Shown: in pieces, positions 37,360 to 46,904 of the stretch
Numbering within the stretch: the stretch's first letter is position 1
Layout of the letters: each line of letters begins with the position of its first letter
Assembly: GCF_026319365.1 (NCBI RefSeq)
Contig: NZ_JAPDMS010000004.1
Location: 1-64,000, forward strand
Source of the DNA: Methylophaga sp. OBS1
GTDB lineage: Bacteria; Pseudomonadota; Gammaproteobacteria; Nitrosococcales; Methylophagaceae
Length of the DNA: 64,000 nt
Direction: 5' to 3'
Translations under genes and position numbers: made by a program
Notes under the pieces: model-generated
Databases searched by the model: none
What the model saw: the letters and a program-made list of their open reading frames with translations, nothing else
What the model was told of the DNA's origin: nothing

Positions 37360-39008
37360 TGTTCGCCCTTTTTTTCTGCTCGCCCAGCCAGTAGTTTATC
37401 TACAGCCTCTTTGGCAGCGTCTGAGTATGGTTCCAGCACAACATTGACTCCTTCGTCAGCAAACAGAATCTGATCCTGTCTGTTAGTCACTGAGAAAGCC
37501 GTTTTTCCTGTATATCCATGCTGTCTCAGGCCGTGTAGCAACATGCGGTTTATCTGGCTGTCCCGAACGGTACTAACGACCCAGTTAATTTTGTCGAGAG
37601 GGAGTGAAGCAACGAATTCGGGGTTTTCAACATCACCATAGCGAACACTGTAACCGTCTCTGCTATGACGTCTCACAGCTTCCGGGTCGAAATCCACAGC
37701 CATAAACGGGCAATCTCTTTTGGCAAGATTACTGGCCACCGACGCACCGAACCGTCCCAGCCCGACCAGTAAGATGTCTATGTTTTTCTCCGCTTCGGCC
37801 GAATTGTTTATTTCACGATAAGGAATTCGTCGTTCAAACAGCGACAAAAACCGAGAATAGCGTTCGTATATCTGATGCGAGTATAAAATCATGTAGGTTG
37901 ATGCACTGATGGTAATCAATCCGACCAGGGTGATCAGGCCGACCACTTCCTGATTCAGGTGCCCCAATGACAGTCCCAGTGCAGCCAGAATCAGGGAAAA
38001 CTCGCTGATCTGGGCTACAGTCAGACCAGCTAGAAAACCGGTGCGTTTGCGATAGCCCATATAGCCCATGATCGCCATCACAATCAGCGGGTTACCAAAT
38101 AACACGAATAGCGAGAAGATACTGGCAGCGAATACCTGCGCCCCCAGCAGACTCAAGTCCAGCGTGGCCCCCAGTTCCACAAAGAAGAACAGTAACAGGA
38201 AGTCCCGCAAACTGACCAAGCGGGCCGCGACCTGTTCCCGATAGGCGGTAGAAGCAATAGAAATACCGGCCAGAAAAGCGCCAACCTCTTTACTGAAACC
38301 CAGCACCTCACCTGTCGTGGCGCCTATCACTGCCCAGGCGATAGCAAATAACATCAACAGCTCGGTGGAATGGGCCAGTCGATGGAGCAGCCATGGGAGC
38401 ACGTAACGCATCAACAAGGCCACAACGATCAGCATGGCCCCGCCTTTGAGAATGATCTCAACCGCTTCCCAGCCCAGACTGGTCTCGCTATCTGCCTGAC
38501 CATAGGCGGTGAGTCCAATCATCACCAGCACCACCACAATATCCTGAACGATCAGGAAACCAACGGCGATACGGCCATGCAGCGCGTCCACTTCTCTCTT
38601 ATCAGAGAGCAACTTAACAATAATGATGGTGCTGGAGAATGTCAGTGCCACCGCGATATAGATAGCAGGCACATGGCCAAAGCCAAGCAGTAAAGCTATA
38701 AAATAGCCGACGACAGAGGTAAAAAAGACCTGGCCTAAACCTGAGGCAAGCGCCACCGGCCCGACAGTCCGGATTACATGCAGATCCAGCTTGAGTCCGA
38801 CAACGAACAACAGCAACGCGATACCCAGCCGTGCGAACAGTTCGATCTCACTGCTGTGTGACACCATTTCAAAGCCGGATGGACCTATCAGAATGCCCAC
38901 CACGATAAAGGCCACTATCAATGGTTGTTTTAGAAACTGCGCGATGATGCCACCGATAGCGGCAAGCGCCAGGATGACACCAATCTGGCTAAAGACACTG
39001 TCAAACAT
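37356..39008 (-). CDS. CPA2-family cation:proton antiporter with TrkA-N domain (KefB/YbaL type)
   Basis: A 550-residue inner-membrane antiporter. About 12 hydrophobic segments cover residues 1-380, including FLKQPLIVAFIVVGILIGPSG, ALTFSSTIIIVKLLSDKRE and SKEVGAFLAGISIAST, which are typical CPA2 positions. A C-terminal NAD-binding RCK domain follows (IDILLVGLGRFGASVASNLAKRD) and gives nucleotide-dependent gating. K+ efflux for protons is likely, as for KefB/KefC, but no KefF/KefG subunit is present. GGAA precedes the ATG at 39008, and a tandem universal stress protein gene is coupled downstream. Confidence 0.92.
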   Translation of the reverse strand: MFDSVFSQIGVILALAAIGGIIAQFLKQPLIVAFIVVGILIGPSGFEMVSHSSEIELFARLGIALLLFVVGLKLDLHVIRTVGPVALASGLGQVFFTSVVGYFIALLLGFGHVPAIYIAVALTFSSTIIIVKLLSDKREVDALHGRIAVGFLIVQDIVVVLVMIGLTAYGQADSETSLGWEAVEIILKGGAMLIVVALLMRYVLPWLLHRLAHSTELLMLFAIAWAVIGATTGEVLGFSKEVGAFLAGISIASTAYREQVAARLVSLRDFLLLFFFVELGATLDLSLLGAQVFAASIFSLFVLFGNPLIVMAIMGYMGYRKRTGFLAGLTVAQISEFSLILAALGLSLGHLNQEVVGLITLVGLITISASTYMILYSHQIYERYSRFLSLFERRIPYREINNSAEAEKNIDILLVGLGRFGASVASNLAKRDCPFMAVDFDPEAVRRHSRDGYSVRYGDVENPEFVASLPLDKINWVVSTVRDSQINRMLLHGLRQHGYTGKTAFSVTNRQDQILFADEGVNVVLEPYSDAAKEAVDKLLAGRAEKKGEQ

Positions 39009-39097
39009 ACTTATTTCCGGAACATGAGCTTTGACAACTTTAGCAGTATAGCAAGGGAAAGTCGCTCCTCTTCGTGCCCCACAGAATCCGCTTTTCT

Positions 39098-41245
39098 TTA
39101 CTGTATTTCTGACCGGACCTGCTTTGTATCATCCGCTGAAACAACGCGATTTCGCCCTCTCTGCTTGGCAGCGTAGAGTGCCTGATCGGCCTGCCGCAGT
39201 AGCGTTTCAGCATCCGTGTCCGGTCCTGACAATGAGGAAACACCAATTGAGATGGTCAGGTGGGAAAGTTTCTCGTTACGATAACTGATTTCCAGTGACT
39301 GTATTGCTTCTCTTAAACGCTCTGCCTTAGAGATGGCATCTTCAAGTTCAGCATCCCGCATCAGCACCACAAATTCCTCACCACCGAGCCGGCAAGGAAT
39401 GTCACTCTCACGAAAATAATGCTGCAGCGTGTCAGCGACGGCCTGTAAAGCGGCATCTCCCGCATCATGACCAAACTCGTCATTGAAGTGTTTAAAATGA
39501 TCGATATCACAAATCAACAGGGACAAAGGGGATTGATGACGCTTTGCCAACTGAATATCACGCGCCAGCGCATCATCAAAAAAACGGCGGTTGCGAAGAC
39601 CGGTCAGGGAGTCTTCGAAGGAGTAACGCTGCAAATCTTCTCGCAGTTTGATATTGCCCAGTGTCACCGTCATTCTTTGTGTCGTTCTGTGAAGAAAATC
39701 GTCTAACTTCGCTTTGGGGAGCGCTTCATCACCCGCATCCAGTGTGAGCGAGGCCAGTACATGACTTCCCCCTTCAAGTGCCTGCAATCGAATCTGTGCA
39801 TCAGGTAATGCGTTGACATTATCGCCGTCCAGCGTGACATTGACCCGGCTGGGTTTAAAGACACCGGCAAGCTTGTCACGGATCAGGGTCTTGGCTTCTT
39901 CAAGGTTTTCACAGGATTGCAGCGCCTGATTAAACTTTTCCAGTTCAGCAATAAAGCGGTTCTCCCTCTCCAACTCCATGCGCCTCTGTTGCTCAGTTGC
40001 CGCATAGGCGTGCAGTTCCGCTGTGCGTTCGGTTACCCTGTTCTCGAGTTGCTGATTCAGTTGCTCTATTGCCAGGTTGGTCTGCACATAACTGCGAATT
40101 GAGATCACCACTAACACCAGCGCCAACAACAACCCTCCTATGGCGATAGGAAAGTCGACCCATGGCAGGAAGCTGTGTGCCACCAGCATATCTACCAGCA
40201 GAAAAACGGCATAGACAGTGAACGCCGCAAGTACCAGTTTCTGTGAGAAGTTGACGCGTCGTGACATTGGCAGCACCACCCGCATCATGATGAGCAGTGA
40301 AATGACAAACAAAACGTCAAACACCGGGAAGAAGAGCGCGAGATCGACAGTTCCGCTCAGGGACAACAGGACTGCCAGGAGCAGATAAGTCAGGTGAAAC
40401 TGGGCAACAAATTTCAGCAAACGACTGCCAGTTGCGCCGTTCAACCAGTGATAAAGCAACATGGAGATAAATATTGGCATGGCGAAATAGCAACCTGCCG
40501 CCAGATACGTTTTCAGTAATGGCCACTGCATTACCAGCTGTATCGCCAGATTCTCTCCGATAAGCACACCTGCTGTGGCGAGAGAAAACAAACCCAGGTA
40601 GAAAAACTCTTTTTTGGTACCCCGAAACAGGGCGAAAACCAGACTGACAAAAGCAACCAGTAAAGAGAATGCAGCGACGATCAGTTCGTGCATGCCACTA
40701 CTGATCACATGCAGCAGCATGTCAGAGCGTTCCATCAGTTTGGCTTCGCCCCATAAACCGATGTCAGTGTAATCGGAATAAATTCGAAAATAGATTGGCT
40801 TGTTGGAGAACGCTGCAGGCAGGGAGATCTGATGCCAGGGCCAGCCCATGAATGGCTTTTTGCTGTTCTGCTCCAGTTTGCCGAAACGGTAGATTATCTG
40901 ATCATCGAGATAGACTTCGACGTTAAGGTTAATACTGGTAACAAAAATAACGGGGGCAGAAAGCGCCACATCCGGCAGTTCCGTTTTGAACCAGACATAC
41001 TGCCGACCCTCACGATCGGGGGGATTCGCTGGAAACGCTATCGGTTGCCATTTGGAAGAGACAGCATCAAAGTCAGGCCGGGAATCACGAAAAGGCAGAT
41101 CTCCCCAGTAGTATTCCCAGTCAAGCTCGGCGAGTTCAACTGAAGGTGTTGCCGCTTTCACACCGGTGATAGCGATCAGACTGCCCATCACCAGCAATGA
41201 AAGCAAAAGCAGTATGCCCCGCAGGGCGAATCTGCGAGGCATCAT
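39098..41245 (-). CDS. Membrane diguanylate cyclase with 7TMR-DISM sensor
   Basis: A 715-residue sensor enzyme making cyclic di-GMP. After an N-terminal signal-anchor comes a periplasmic beta-rich domain (about 35-180, the 7TMR-DISM extracellular type), seven transmembrane helices (about 185-390), a coiled-coil linker (ERENRFIAELEKFNQ region), a region of about 100 residues resembling a degraded GAF-like fold, and a C-terminal GGDEF domain. The active site is GGEEF (starts near residue 621), and the inhibitory I-site RESD lies five residues before it, so product inhibition is expected. It starts only 6 bases after the purL stop, an unusual place for a signalling enzyme. Confidence 0.93.
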   Translation of the reverse strand: MMPRRFALRGILLLLSLLVMGSLIAITGVKAATPSVELAELDWEYYWGDLPFRDSRPDFDAVSSKWQPIAFPANPPDREGRQYVWFKTELPDVALSAPVIFVTSINLNVEVYLDDQIIYRFGKLEQNSKKPFMGWPWHQISLPAAFSNKPIYFRIYSDYTDIGLWGEAKLMERSDMLLHVISSGMHELIVAAFSLLVAFVSLVFALFRGTKKEFFYLGLFSLATAGVLIGENLAIQLVMQWPLLKTYLAAGCYFAMPIFISMLLYHWLNGATGSRLLKFVAQFHLTYLLLAVLLSLSGTVDLALFFPVFDVLFVISLLIMMRVVLPMSRRVNFSQKLVLAAFTVYAVFLLVDMLVAHSFLPWVDFPIAIGGLLLALVLVVISIRSYVQTNLAIEQLNQQLENRVTERTAELHAYAATEQQRRMELERENRFIAELEKFNQALQSCENLEEAKTLIRDKLAGVFKPSRVNVTLDGDNVNALPDAQIRLQALEGGSHVLASLTLDAGDEALPKAKLDDFLHRTTQRMTVTLGNIKLREDLQRYSFEDSLTGLRNRRFFDDALARDIQLAKRHQSPLSLLICDIDHFKHFNDEFGHDAGDAALQAVADTLQHYFRESDIPCRLGGEEFVVLMRDAELEDAISKAERLREAIQSLEISYRNEKLSHLTISIGVSSLSGPDTDAETLLRQADQALYAAKQRGRNRVVSADDTKQVRSEIQ

Positions 41246-41251
41246 ATCGTT

Positions 41252-44200
41252 TTAATCCACCCAGCGTCTGGCATTCTGGAACAATCGGGCCCAGGGACCT
41301 TCCTTACCCCAGTTATCAGGATGCCATGAATGCTGCACAGCCCGGGTCACCCGCTCTGGATGCGGCATCATAATCGTAACGCGACCATCTGTTGTGGTGA
41401 GTGCCGTTAAACCGCCTTTGGAGCCATTGGGGTTAAATGGATAGGTTTCAGTGGCTTGACCGTAGTGATCAACAAAACGCATGGCTCCAATGGCACCTGA
41501 CTCGGAACCGGTCTCGCTGAAATCAGCACGACCTTCACCATGAGCCACAGCAATCGGCATGATGGAACCCGCCATACCCTGCAGCAGGATGGAGGGAGAA
41601 TCGAGCACTTCAACCATTGAGAAGCGGGCCTCAAATTGTTCAGACAGGTTGCGCGAGAAACGCGGCCAGTGATCACTACCCGGAATCAGCTCTTTAAGCT
41701 GAGACAACATCTGACAGCCATTACAGACACCCAGCGCAAAGGTATCCTGACGCTGGAAAAAGTCAGCGAACTGCTGGCGGGCACGCTCATTATGCAGAAT
41801 CGTGCTGGCCCAGCCGCGACCGGCACCCAGTACGTCACCATAAGAGAAACCACCACAGGCAACCAGACCGACAAAATCGCTCAAATTGACCCGGCCTTCC
41901 AGGATATCACTCATATGCACGTCGATCGCACAGAAACCGGCATGGTCAAATGAGGCTGCCATTTCTACCTGGCCGTTGACGCCCTGCTCCCGCAGGATAG
42001 CGACTTTAGGACGCTTACCACTGACAATCAGCGGTGCCGCCACATTTTCCGCGACATCAAAGCTCAATTTAGCAAACAGGCCCGGATCCTTATCATCCAG
42101 AATGCTGTCGAATTCCTGCCTGGCGCATTCCGGGTTATCACGCAGTGCCTGCATCTGGTAGCTGGTTTCAGCCCAGAAACGCTGCAACGTGACACGGGAC
42201 TGATCGATAACCTGTTCACCATCCACCTTGATCCGCAGGCGCTGTTCTTCGGTCACTTGACCAATCACAAAGGAGAGAGATTCAAGACCATTTTCAGCCA
42301 GCAGTTTCATGACCTCATCCCGCTGCTCGCGGCGAATCTGAATCACGGCACCCAGTTCTTCACTGAACAGCAGCGGCAGCGCTTCGCCCATGCCGTTGAG
42401 TTCAACATCGATACCGCAGCGACCGGCAAAAGCCATCTCAGCCAGTGTCACCACCAGACCACCATCACCCCTGTCATGGTAAGCCAGAATTTTGTTCTGA
42501 GCTTTGAGCTGCTGAATCGCGTTGAAGAAATTTTTCAGATCCGCAGCATTATCCAGGTCGGCGCCTTCTGTGCCGATTTGTTTAAAGACCTGTGCCAAAG
42601 CAGAGGCTGCCAGACGGTTGCGGCCGTGGCCCAGATCGATATAAATCAGGTCGGTCTCGCCCAGATCAGTGCGCAGTTGTGGCGTACTGGTATTGGCGGC
42701 ATCGCTCACCGGCGCGAAGGCACTGATAATCAGAGACAACGGTGATGTGACTGTTTTGGTCTCACCCTTTTCATCCCAGACGGTTTTCATCGACAACGAA
42801 TCCTTGCCGACCGGGATCGCAATACCCAGCTCGGGACACAGCTCCATACCAACGGCTTTGACCGTGTCGTACAAAATGGCATCTTCGCCCGGATGACCAC
42901 ATGGCGCCATCCAGTTGGCCGAAAGTTTGATATCGCTCAGCTTGTCGATTTTAGCCGCAGCGATATTGGTAATTGCTTCACCCACGGCCATACGACCGGA
43001 TGCCGGACCATTAACCAGAGCCAGCGGAGTACGTTCTCCCATCGCCATGGCTTCACCCAGCAGTTCGTGATGATCTGCCAGGGTCACGGCACAATCAGCA
43101 ACCGGCACTTGCCAGGGGCCGACCATCTGATCCCGTGCGACCAGACCGGTGACGGTGCGATCACCAATGGTGATCAGGAAGTTTTTACTGGCTACGGCCG
43201 GCAGTTTCAGCACCCGCTCCAGTGCGTGCTCTGCAGAAATACCTGTAAAGTCTACCTCTGGATAGACTTTGTCAACATGGGTCACATCACGCAGCATTTT
43301 GGGCGGTTTACCCAACAGCAAAGACAGCGGCATATCAATCGGCAGGTTTTCATTGTCCGCGTCACCCAGCATCAGATGCTCTTCTTCGGTGGTTTCACCG
43401 ACGATGGCCCAGGGGCAACGCTCCCGGTCACAAATCGCCTGGAATTCGTCGACCCTGTCCGGATGAACGCCCAGCACGTAACGCTCCTGAGATTCGTTAC
43501 ACCAGATTTCCATCGGCGACATACTGGATTCATCATTCGGTATCAGACGCAGTTCAAAACGGCCACCCCGGCCACTGTCATCGACCAGTTCAGGGAAGGC
43601 ATTGGACAGACCACCGGCGCCGACATCATGAATCGCGATAATCGGGTTATCGTCACCCAGGGCCACACAGCGATCGATGACTTCCTGACAGCGGCGTTCC
43701 ATTTCCGGGTTACCACGTTGAACCGAGGCAAAGTCGAGGCCCTCATCGCTGGTGCCGGAAGCCACCGAGGAAGCAGCGCCGCCACCGAGGCCAATCAGCA
43801 TCGCCGGGCCACCCAGTACAATGAGTTGCATGCCCGGGTCCATAATGCCTTTTTTGACATGTTGTGGACGAATCGAGCCCATGCCGCCCGCGACCATGAT
43901 GGGCTTGTGATAGCCTCGCACTTCAAAGCCCTGACTGGACTCCACCTGCATTTCGAAGGTACGGAAGTAACCGCAGAGGTTGGGACGACCGAATTCGTTG
44001 TTAAATGCAGCGCCGCCTAATGGTCCATCCGTCATGATTTCCAGCGCCGAAGCCATCCGGGCCGGTCTGCCATAAGGTGTTTCCCAGGGTTGTTCAAAGC
44101 CTGGAATTTCAAGGTTGGAGACGGTAAAACCGGTCAGACCGGCTTTAGGCTTGGAGCCACGACCGGTTGCGCCCTCATCACGAATTTCCCCGCCGGCGCC

Positions 44201-45136
44201 AGTAGCAGCACCGGGAAACGGCGAAATCGCCGTCGGGTGGTTGTGGGTCTCAACCTTCATGATGATGTGCTGGAGTTCGCCTTCATAGTGATACTGGCCA
44301 TTCGCCATATCGACCTGGAAACGATGACTGCGTGGCCCTTCGATAACAGAGGAGTTATCGGAATAAGCGGTAACCACACCCTCAGGGTTTTTATCGTGGG
44401 TATTACGGATCATGTTAAACAGCGTATGCGGCTGCGTTTCTCCATCAATGATCCAGTCAGCACGGAAGATTTTGTGGCGACAATGTTCGGAGTTGGCCTG
44501 GGCAAACATCATCAGCTCAATATCATTGGGGTTACGATCGAGCATGGTGAAGTTGTCGTACAGGTAATCGATTTCATCTTCGGCAAGTGCCAGTCCCATG
44601 CTCTGGTTGGCAGCAACCAGGGCTTCGCGGCCGCCATTGAGAATATCGACACTGACCAATGGTCTGGAAGCAGCGTGAACAAACAGGCGATCGGCGTCAT
44701 CAATGCTCTCAAAAACAGACTCGATCATGCGATCATGCAGATGACCGGCTACTTTTTGCCTGTCTTTGGCTGACAGCGGCGCAGTGCTTTTGACAAAAAA
44801 AGCGACGCCGCGCTCAATGCGCTCTACATCATTGGCACCGCTGTTTTCAGCAATATCGGTGGCCTTGCTCGACCAGGGGGAAATTGTGCCCGGACGTGGT
44901 GTGACCAGGAAAAAGCTCTCGTCTGTTTCAGGCTGAGTATCACCGACTTTGGCTTCCAGCATGGTTTCGACCAGTTTGAGTTCCGGCGAAGGCAGGATAC
45001 ACTCGCCTTCAACTTCCACGAAGTAACGATATTCAGTTCTGATCGCGCTGACAGCAGCGACCTCAGCCTGAATGGCGCTGAGTAATTTCTCCAGTCGGAA
45101 AGCAGAAAAAGCCGGACGGCCAATCAATTGCAGCAT
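41252..45136 (-). CDS. purL: Phosphoribosylformylglycinamidine synthase
   Basis: The single-chain proteobacterial FGAM synthase (1294 residues) uses glutamine and ATP to convert FGAR to FGAM in purine synthesis. The order is an N-terminal PurS-like domain, linker, two AIR-synthetase-like halves ([30 protein letters not shown] [33 protein letters not shown]) and a C-terminal class I glutamine amidotransferase with catalytic cysteine near 1138 ([12 protein letters not shown]) and His-Glu in MMPHPER. Length matches E. coli PurL (1295). The next gene on the same strand, a diguanylate cyclase, follows after 6 bases; upstream is a divergent RDD gene. Confidence 0.97.
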   Translation of the reverse strand: MLQLIGRPAFSAFRLEKLLSAIQAEVAAVSAIRTEYRYFVEVEGECILPSPELKLVETMLEAKVGDTQPETDESFFLVTPRPGTISPWSSKATDIAENSGANDVERIERGVAFFVKSTAPLSAKDRQKVAGHLHDRMIESVFESIDDADRLFVHAASRPLVSVDILNGGREALVAANQSMGLALAEDEIDYLYDNFTMLDRNPNDIELMMFAQANSEHCRHKIFRADWIIDGETQPHTLFNMIRNTHDKNPEGVVTAYSDNSSVIEGPRSHRFQVDMANGQYHYEGELQHIIMKVETHNHPTAISPFPGAATGAGGEIRDEGATGRGSKPKAGLTGFTVSNLEIPGFEQPWETPYGRPARMASALEIMTDGPLGGAAFNNEFGRPNLCGYFRTFEMQVESSQGFEVRGYHKPIMVAGGMGSIRPQHVKKGIMDPGMQLIVLGGPAMLIGLGGGAASSVASGTSDEGLDFASVQRGNPEMERRCQEVIDRCVALGDDNPIIAIHDVGAGGLSNAFPELVDDSGRGGRFELRLIPNDESSMSPMEIWCNESQERYVLGVHPDRVDEFQAICDRERCPWAIVGETTEEEHLMLGDADNENLPIDMPLSLLLGKPPKMLRDVTHVDKVYPEVDFTGISAEHALERVLKLPAVASKNFLITIGDRTVTGLVARDQMVGPWQVPVADCAVTLADHHELLGEAMAMGERTPLALVNGPASGRMAVGEAITNIAAAKIDKLSDIKLSANWMAPCGHPGEDAILYDTVKAVGMELCPELGIAIPVGKDSLSMKTVWDEKGETKTVTSPLSLIISAFAPVSDAANTSTPQLRTDLGETDLIYIDLGHGRNRLAASALAQVFKQIGTEGADLDNAADLKNFFNAIQQLKAQNKILAYHDRGDGGLVVTLAEMAFAGRCGIDVELNGMGEALPLLFSEELGAVIQIRREQRDEVMKLLAENGLESLSFVIGQVTEEQRLRIKVDGEQVIDQSRVTLQRFWAETSYQMQALRDNPECARQEFDSILDDKDPGLFAKLSFDVAENVAAPLIVSGKRPKVAILREQGVNGQVEMAASFDHAGFCAIDVHMSDILEGRVNLSDFVGLVACGGFSYGDVLGAGRGWASTILHNERARQQFADFFQRQDTFALGVCNGCQMLSQLKELIPGSDHWPRFSRNLSEQFEARFSMVEVLDSPSILLQGMAGSIMPIAVAHGEGRADFSETGSESGAIGAMRFVDHYGQATETYPFNPNGSKGGLTALTTTDGRVTIMMPHPERVTRAVQHSWHPDNWGKEGPWARLFQNARRWVD

Positions 45137-45226
45137 GCGGAACCCAATTCAAGATAAATTAAAGCGATAATGATACTTTAAGTGGGGTTTAACGCCCAAA
45201 TAAAATGCGACTTTTCCAGGTTTTAT

Positions 45227-45658
45227 ATGACAGATACAAACACCCGTCCCGGCCCGCTGCGACAGCTGATGGTCATGCTTTACGATTTTCTGCTTCTGCT
45301 CTCTGCACTGCTTCTCGCGACAGTCATTCCTGTCGCGCTGAACCAGGGTGAAGCCATCCAGGCCGGCAACCCGATATTTCTGCTTTATCTCTTGATGGTC
45401 AGTCTGTTTTTTTATGGCTGGTTCTGGACCCATGGAGGTCAGACGCTGGGCATGCGTGCCTGGAAAGTGTACCTGATCGGCCAGAGTCAGGTCGCCATCA
45501 CATGGAAACAGGCCACAATTCGTTTTGCAGTGGCGATCTTGTCCTGGTTGTGCCTGGGGCTGGGCTTTCTCTGGCAATGGCTCAGCAGGGATAAACAGAG
45601 CTGGCATGACCTGATGTCAGGCACACAGCTGATTGTGCATAAGGTGGATAAAAAATAG
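45227..45658 (+). CDS. RDD family membrane protein
   Basis: A 143-residue inner-membrane protein with three hydrophobic helices and the conserved charged positions of the RDD family: GPLRQLMVMLYDFLLL near the start (Arg-Asp), GQTLGMRAWKV in the middle, and DKQSWHDLMSGTQLIV at the end. The function of the family is unknown; ion exchange has been suggested for some. The ATG at 45227 fits the family N-terminus; a longer frame from 45182 opens with GTG without support. It is divergent from purL, and the dispersed repeats and the DUF559 gene follow directly. Confidence 0.88.
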   Translation: MTDTNTRPGPLRQLMVMLYDFLLLLSALLLATVIPVALNQGEAIQAGNPIFLLYLLMVSLFFYGWFWTHGGQTLGMRAWKVYLIGQSQVAITWKQATIRFAVAILSWLCLGLGFLWQWLSRDKQSWHDLMSGTQLIVHKVDKK

Positions 45659-45699
45659 CTATTCCCCGCACCTTAACCATCTAATGACAAGGGATCTAA

Positions 45700-45735
45700 C
45701 TCCTTCCCCCTTGTGCGGGAAGGGTGGGATGGGGG
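45700..45735. repeat. Left G/C-tract repeat flanking the DUF559 gene
   Basis: CTCCTTCCCCCTTGTGCGGG continuing AAGGGTGGGATGGGGG. It matches the second element of the repeat pair at 19510-19549 and at 46205-46242. Confidence 0.85.
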
Positions 45736-45764
45736 CCCCCAAATCAACCACAGGCAAGGAGCCA

Positions 45765-46121
45765 ATGTTCATGGATGAACGTCAACACCGTGCCCGACAA
45801 CTCCGCCGAAATATGACTGAGGCTGAGCAAACACTCTGGCGCAGGATCAGAAATCGACAATTATTGAACGCCAAATTCAGACGTCAATTTATCCTGGGTA
45901 GTTATATCGTGGATTTTGTCTGCCTGGAACAGCGGTTGGTGATCGAAATTGATGGCAGCCAGCACCTGCAGAATAAGTCTTACGACGATAACCGAAGTGC
46001 CTATCTAACACAGCAGGGTTTTGTAGTAATTCGATTCTGGAATCATGAGGTGCTGGGTGATATTGAGGCTGTTTTGGAGGTGATTTTGAATCATTTAGCC
46101 CAGTCAGTCCAACGTTCATAA
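45765..46121 (+). CDS. DUF559 (Vsr-like) endonuclease-domain protein
   Basis: A protein of about 118 residues of the DUF559 family, related to very-short-patch-repair endonucleases. Recognisable are the N-terminal ARQLRRNMTEAEQTLWRRIR, the core FRRQFILGSYIVDFVCLEQRLVIEIDGSQH with the D-E-x-D-type acidic nuclease residues, and the end GFVVIRFWNHEVLGDIEAVLEVI. The family is very common, yet its role is not established. AAGGAG precedes two possible starts, ATG 45765 and ATG 45771; the second has the better spacing. It is enclosed by dispersed G/C-tract repeats (45700-45735 left, 46138-46242 right), an arrangement I associate with this family in other genomes. Confidence 0.9.
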   Translation: MFMDERQHRARQLRRNMTEAEQTLWRRIRNRQLLNAKFRRQFILGSYIVDFVCLEQRLVIEIDGSQHLQNKSYDDNRSAYLTQQGFVVIRFWNHEVLGDIEAVLEVILNHLAQSVQRS

Positions 46122-46137
46122 GGACTCTTTCAGACCT

Positions 46138-46242
46138 TCTCCCCTCACCCTAGCCCTCTCCCCCAAGAGGAGAGGGAATAATTTAGACACTAGCATGCTT
46201 CTGGCTCCTTCCCCCCTTGCGGGGGAAGGCTGGGATGGGGGG
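46138..46242. repeat. Right G/C-tract repeat pair flanking the DUF559 gene
   Basis: A first element (46138-46176) reads CCCTCACCCTAGCCCTCTCC then CCCAAGAGGAGAGGG. After 28 bases a second (46205-46242) reads CTCCTTCCCCCCTTGCGGGG then GAAGGCTGGGATGGGGGG. The order and wording repeat the pair between thiC and thiO. Confidence 0.87.
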
Positions 46243-46261
46243 CAAGCGCTAAAACAAAAAC

Positions 46262-46486
46262 CTAAGTTCCAATTCGCTCCAAAGACTGCAGCTTGTGGTT
46301 GTCATCAAAACGTATCCGGAATAAGCCGTTCACGCCTGCAGCGTCAACGAAGGGACGGATGTGGTAGGCAGGAAAACTGATAGTCTGACCGTTGTGAGCA
46401 CGCACAATGACCGTGCTTACCTGGCCCTGGTAATAACGAAGCGCCTCTTGCCGTGGCAGATGCAGGCGAAATCGCAGTTCTGTCAT
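46262..46486 (-). CDS. DUF2835 family small protein
   Basis: A 74-residue protein of the DUF2835 family, found in gammaproteobacteria and of unknown function. The family pattern is clear: LRFRLHLPRQEALRYYQGQVSTVIVRAHNG near the start, then ISFPAYHIRPFVDAAGVNG and FRIRFDDNHKLQSLERI at the end; the fold is probably an all-beta RNA- or protein-binding domain, though that is a guess from composition. It follows the HIT gene after 3 bases and is the last gene of the pepN group. The right DUF559 repeat begins 20 bases beyond its stop. Confidence 0.88.
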   Translation of the reverse strand: MTELRFRLHLPRQEALRYYQGQVSTVIVRAHNGQTISFPAYHIRPFVDAAGVNGLFRIRFDDNHKLQSLERIGT

Positions 46487-46489
46487 CGT

Positions 46490-46903
46490 TTAAATCAACA
46501 AATCATCCAGCACTCTTCTCAGCTGTGACAGCATCGCTTTGGCTGCCACCTCCGAATAGGCCTGAGCTTCACCAATCCCCCATACCGGCAGCGGCCAGGT
46601 CGCATCGGTAGTAAAACGGGCCACGTGATGCAGGTGCAGTTGCTCAACCACATTGCCTATGGTCGCGACGTTCATTTTCTGTGCTGAGAACAGCTGCATC
46701 ATCTGCTCCGAGGTGAAGCTGGACTCGTAAATCAGCCTTTGCTGTTCTGCTTCCGTCAACTGATGAATTTCACGTACATTGCCCCGCCTTGGCACCAGAA
46801 TGACCCAGGGGTAGCGGGTATCATTCATCAACCGCACCTCAGAGAGCTCATACTCGCCGACGCTGAAGGTATCCTGGGCCAATTTCGGGTGCAGTTCGTA
46901 CAT
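46490..46903 (-). CDS. HIT-family nucleotide-binding protein
   Basis: A 137-residue protein of the histidine triad superfamily. The triad region is VEQLHLHHVARF, a form with H-x-H-H used by a gammaproteobacterial subgroup; the N-terminal LAQDTFSVGEYELSEVRLMNDTRYPWVILVPR is typical. HIT enzymes hydrolyse or transfer nucleotidyl groups from AMP-lysine, dinucleotides or similar substrates. The true substrate cannot be read from the sequence. Its ATG begins one base after the pepN stop, and DUF2835 follows directly, so all three are one transcript. Confidence 0.88.
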   Translation of the reverse strand: MYELHPKLAQDTFSVGEYELSEVRLMNDTRYPWVILVPRRGNVREIHQLTEAEQQRLIYESSFTSEQMMQLFSAQKMNVATIGNVVEQLHLHHVARFTTDATWPLPVWGIGEAQAYSEVAAKAMLSQLRRVLDDLLI

Positions 46904-46904
46904 G

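Noticed and set aside
45633..45764. N-terminal extension of the DUF559 protein through the left repeat
   Set aside because: The extension is translated G/C-tract repeat; AAGGAG just before 45765 marks the true start.
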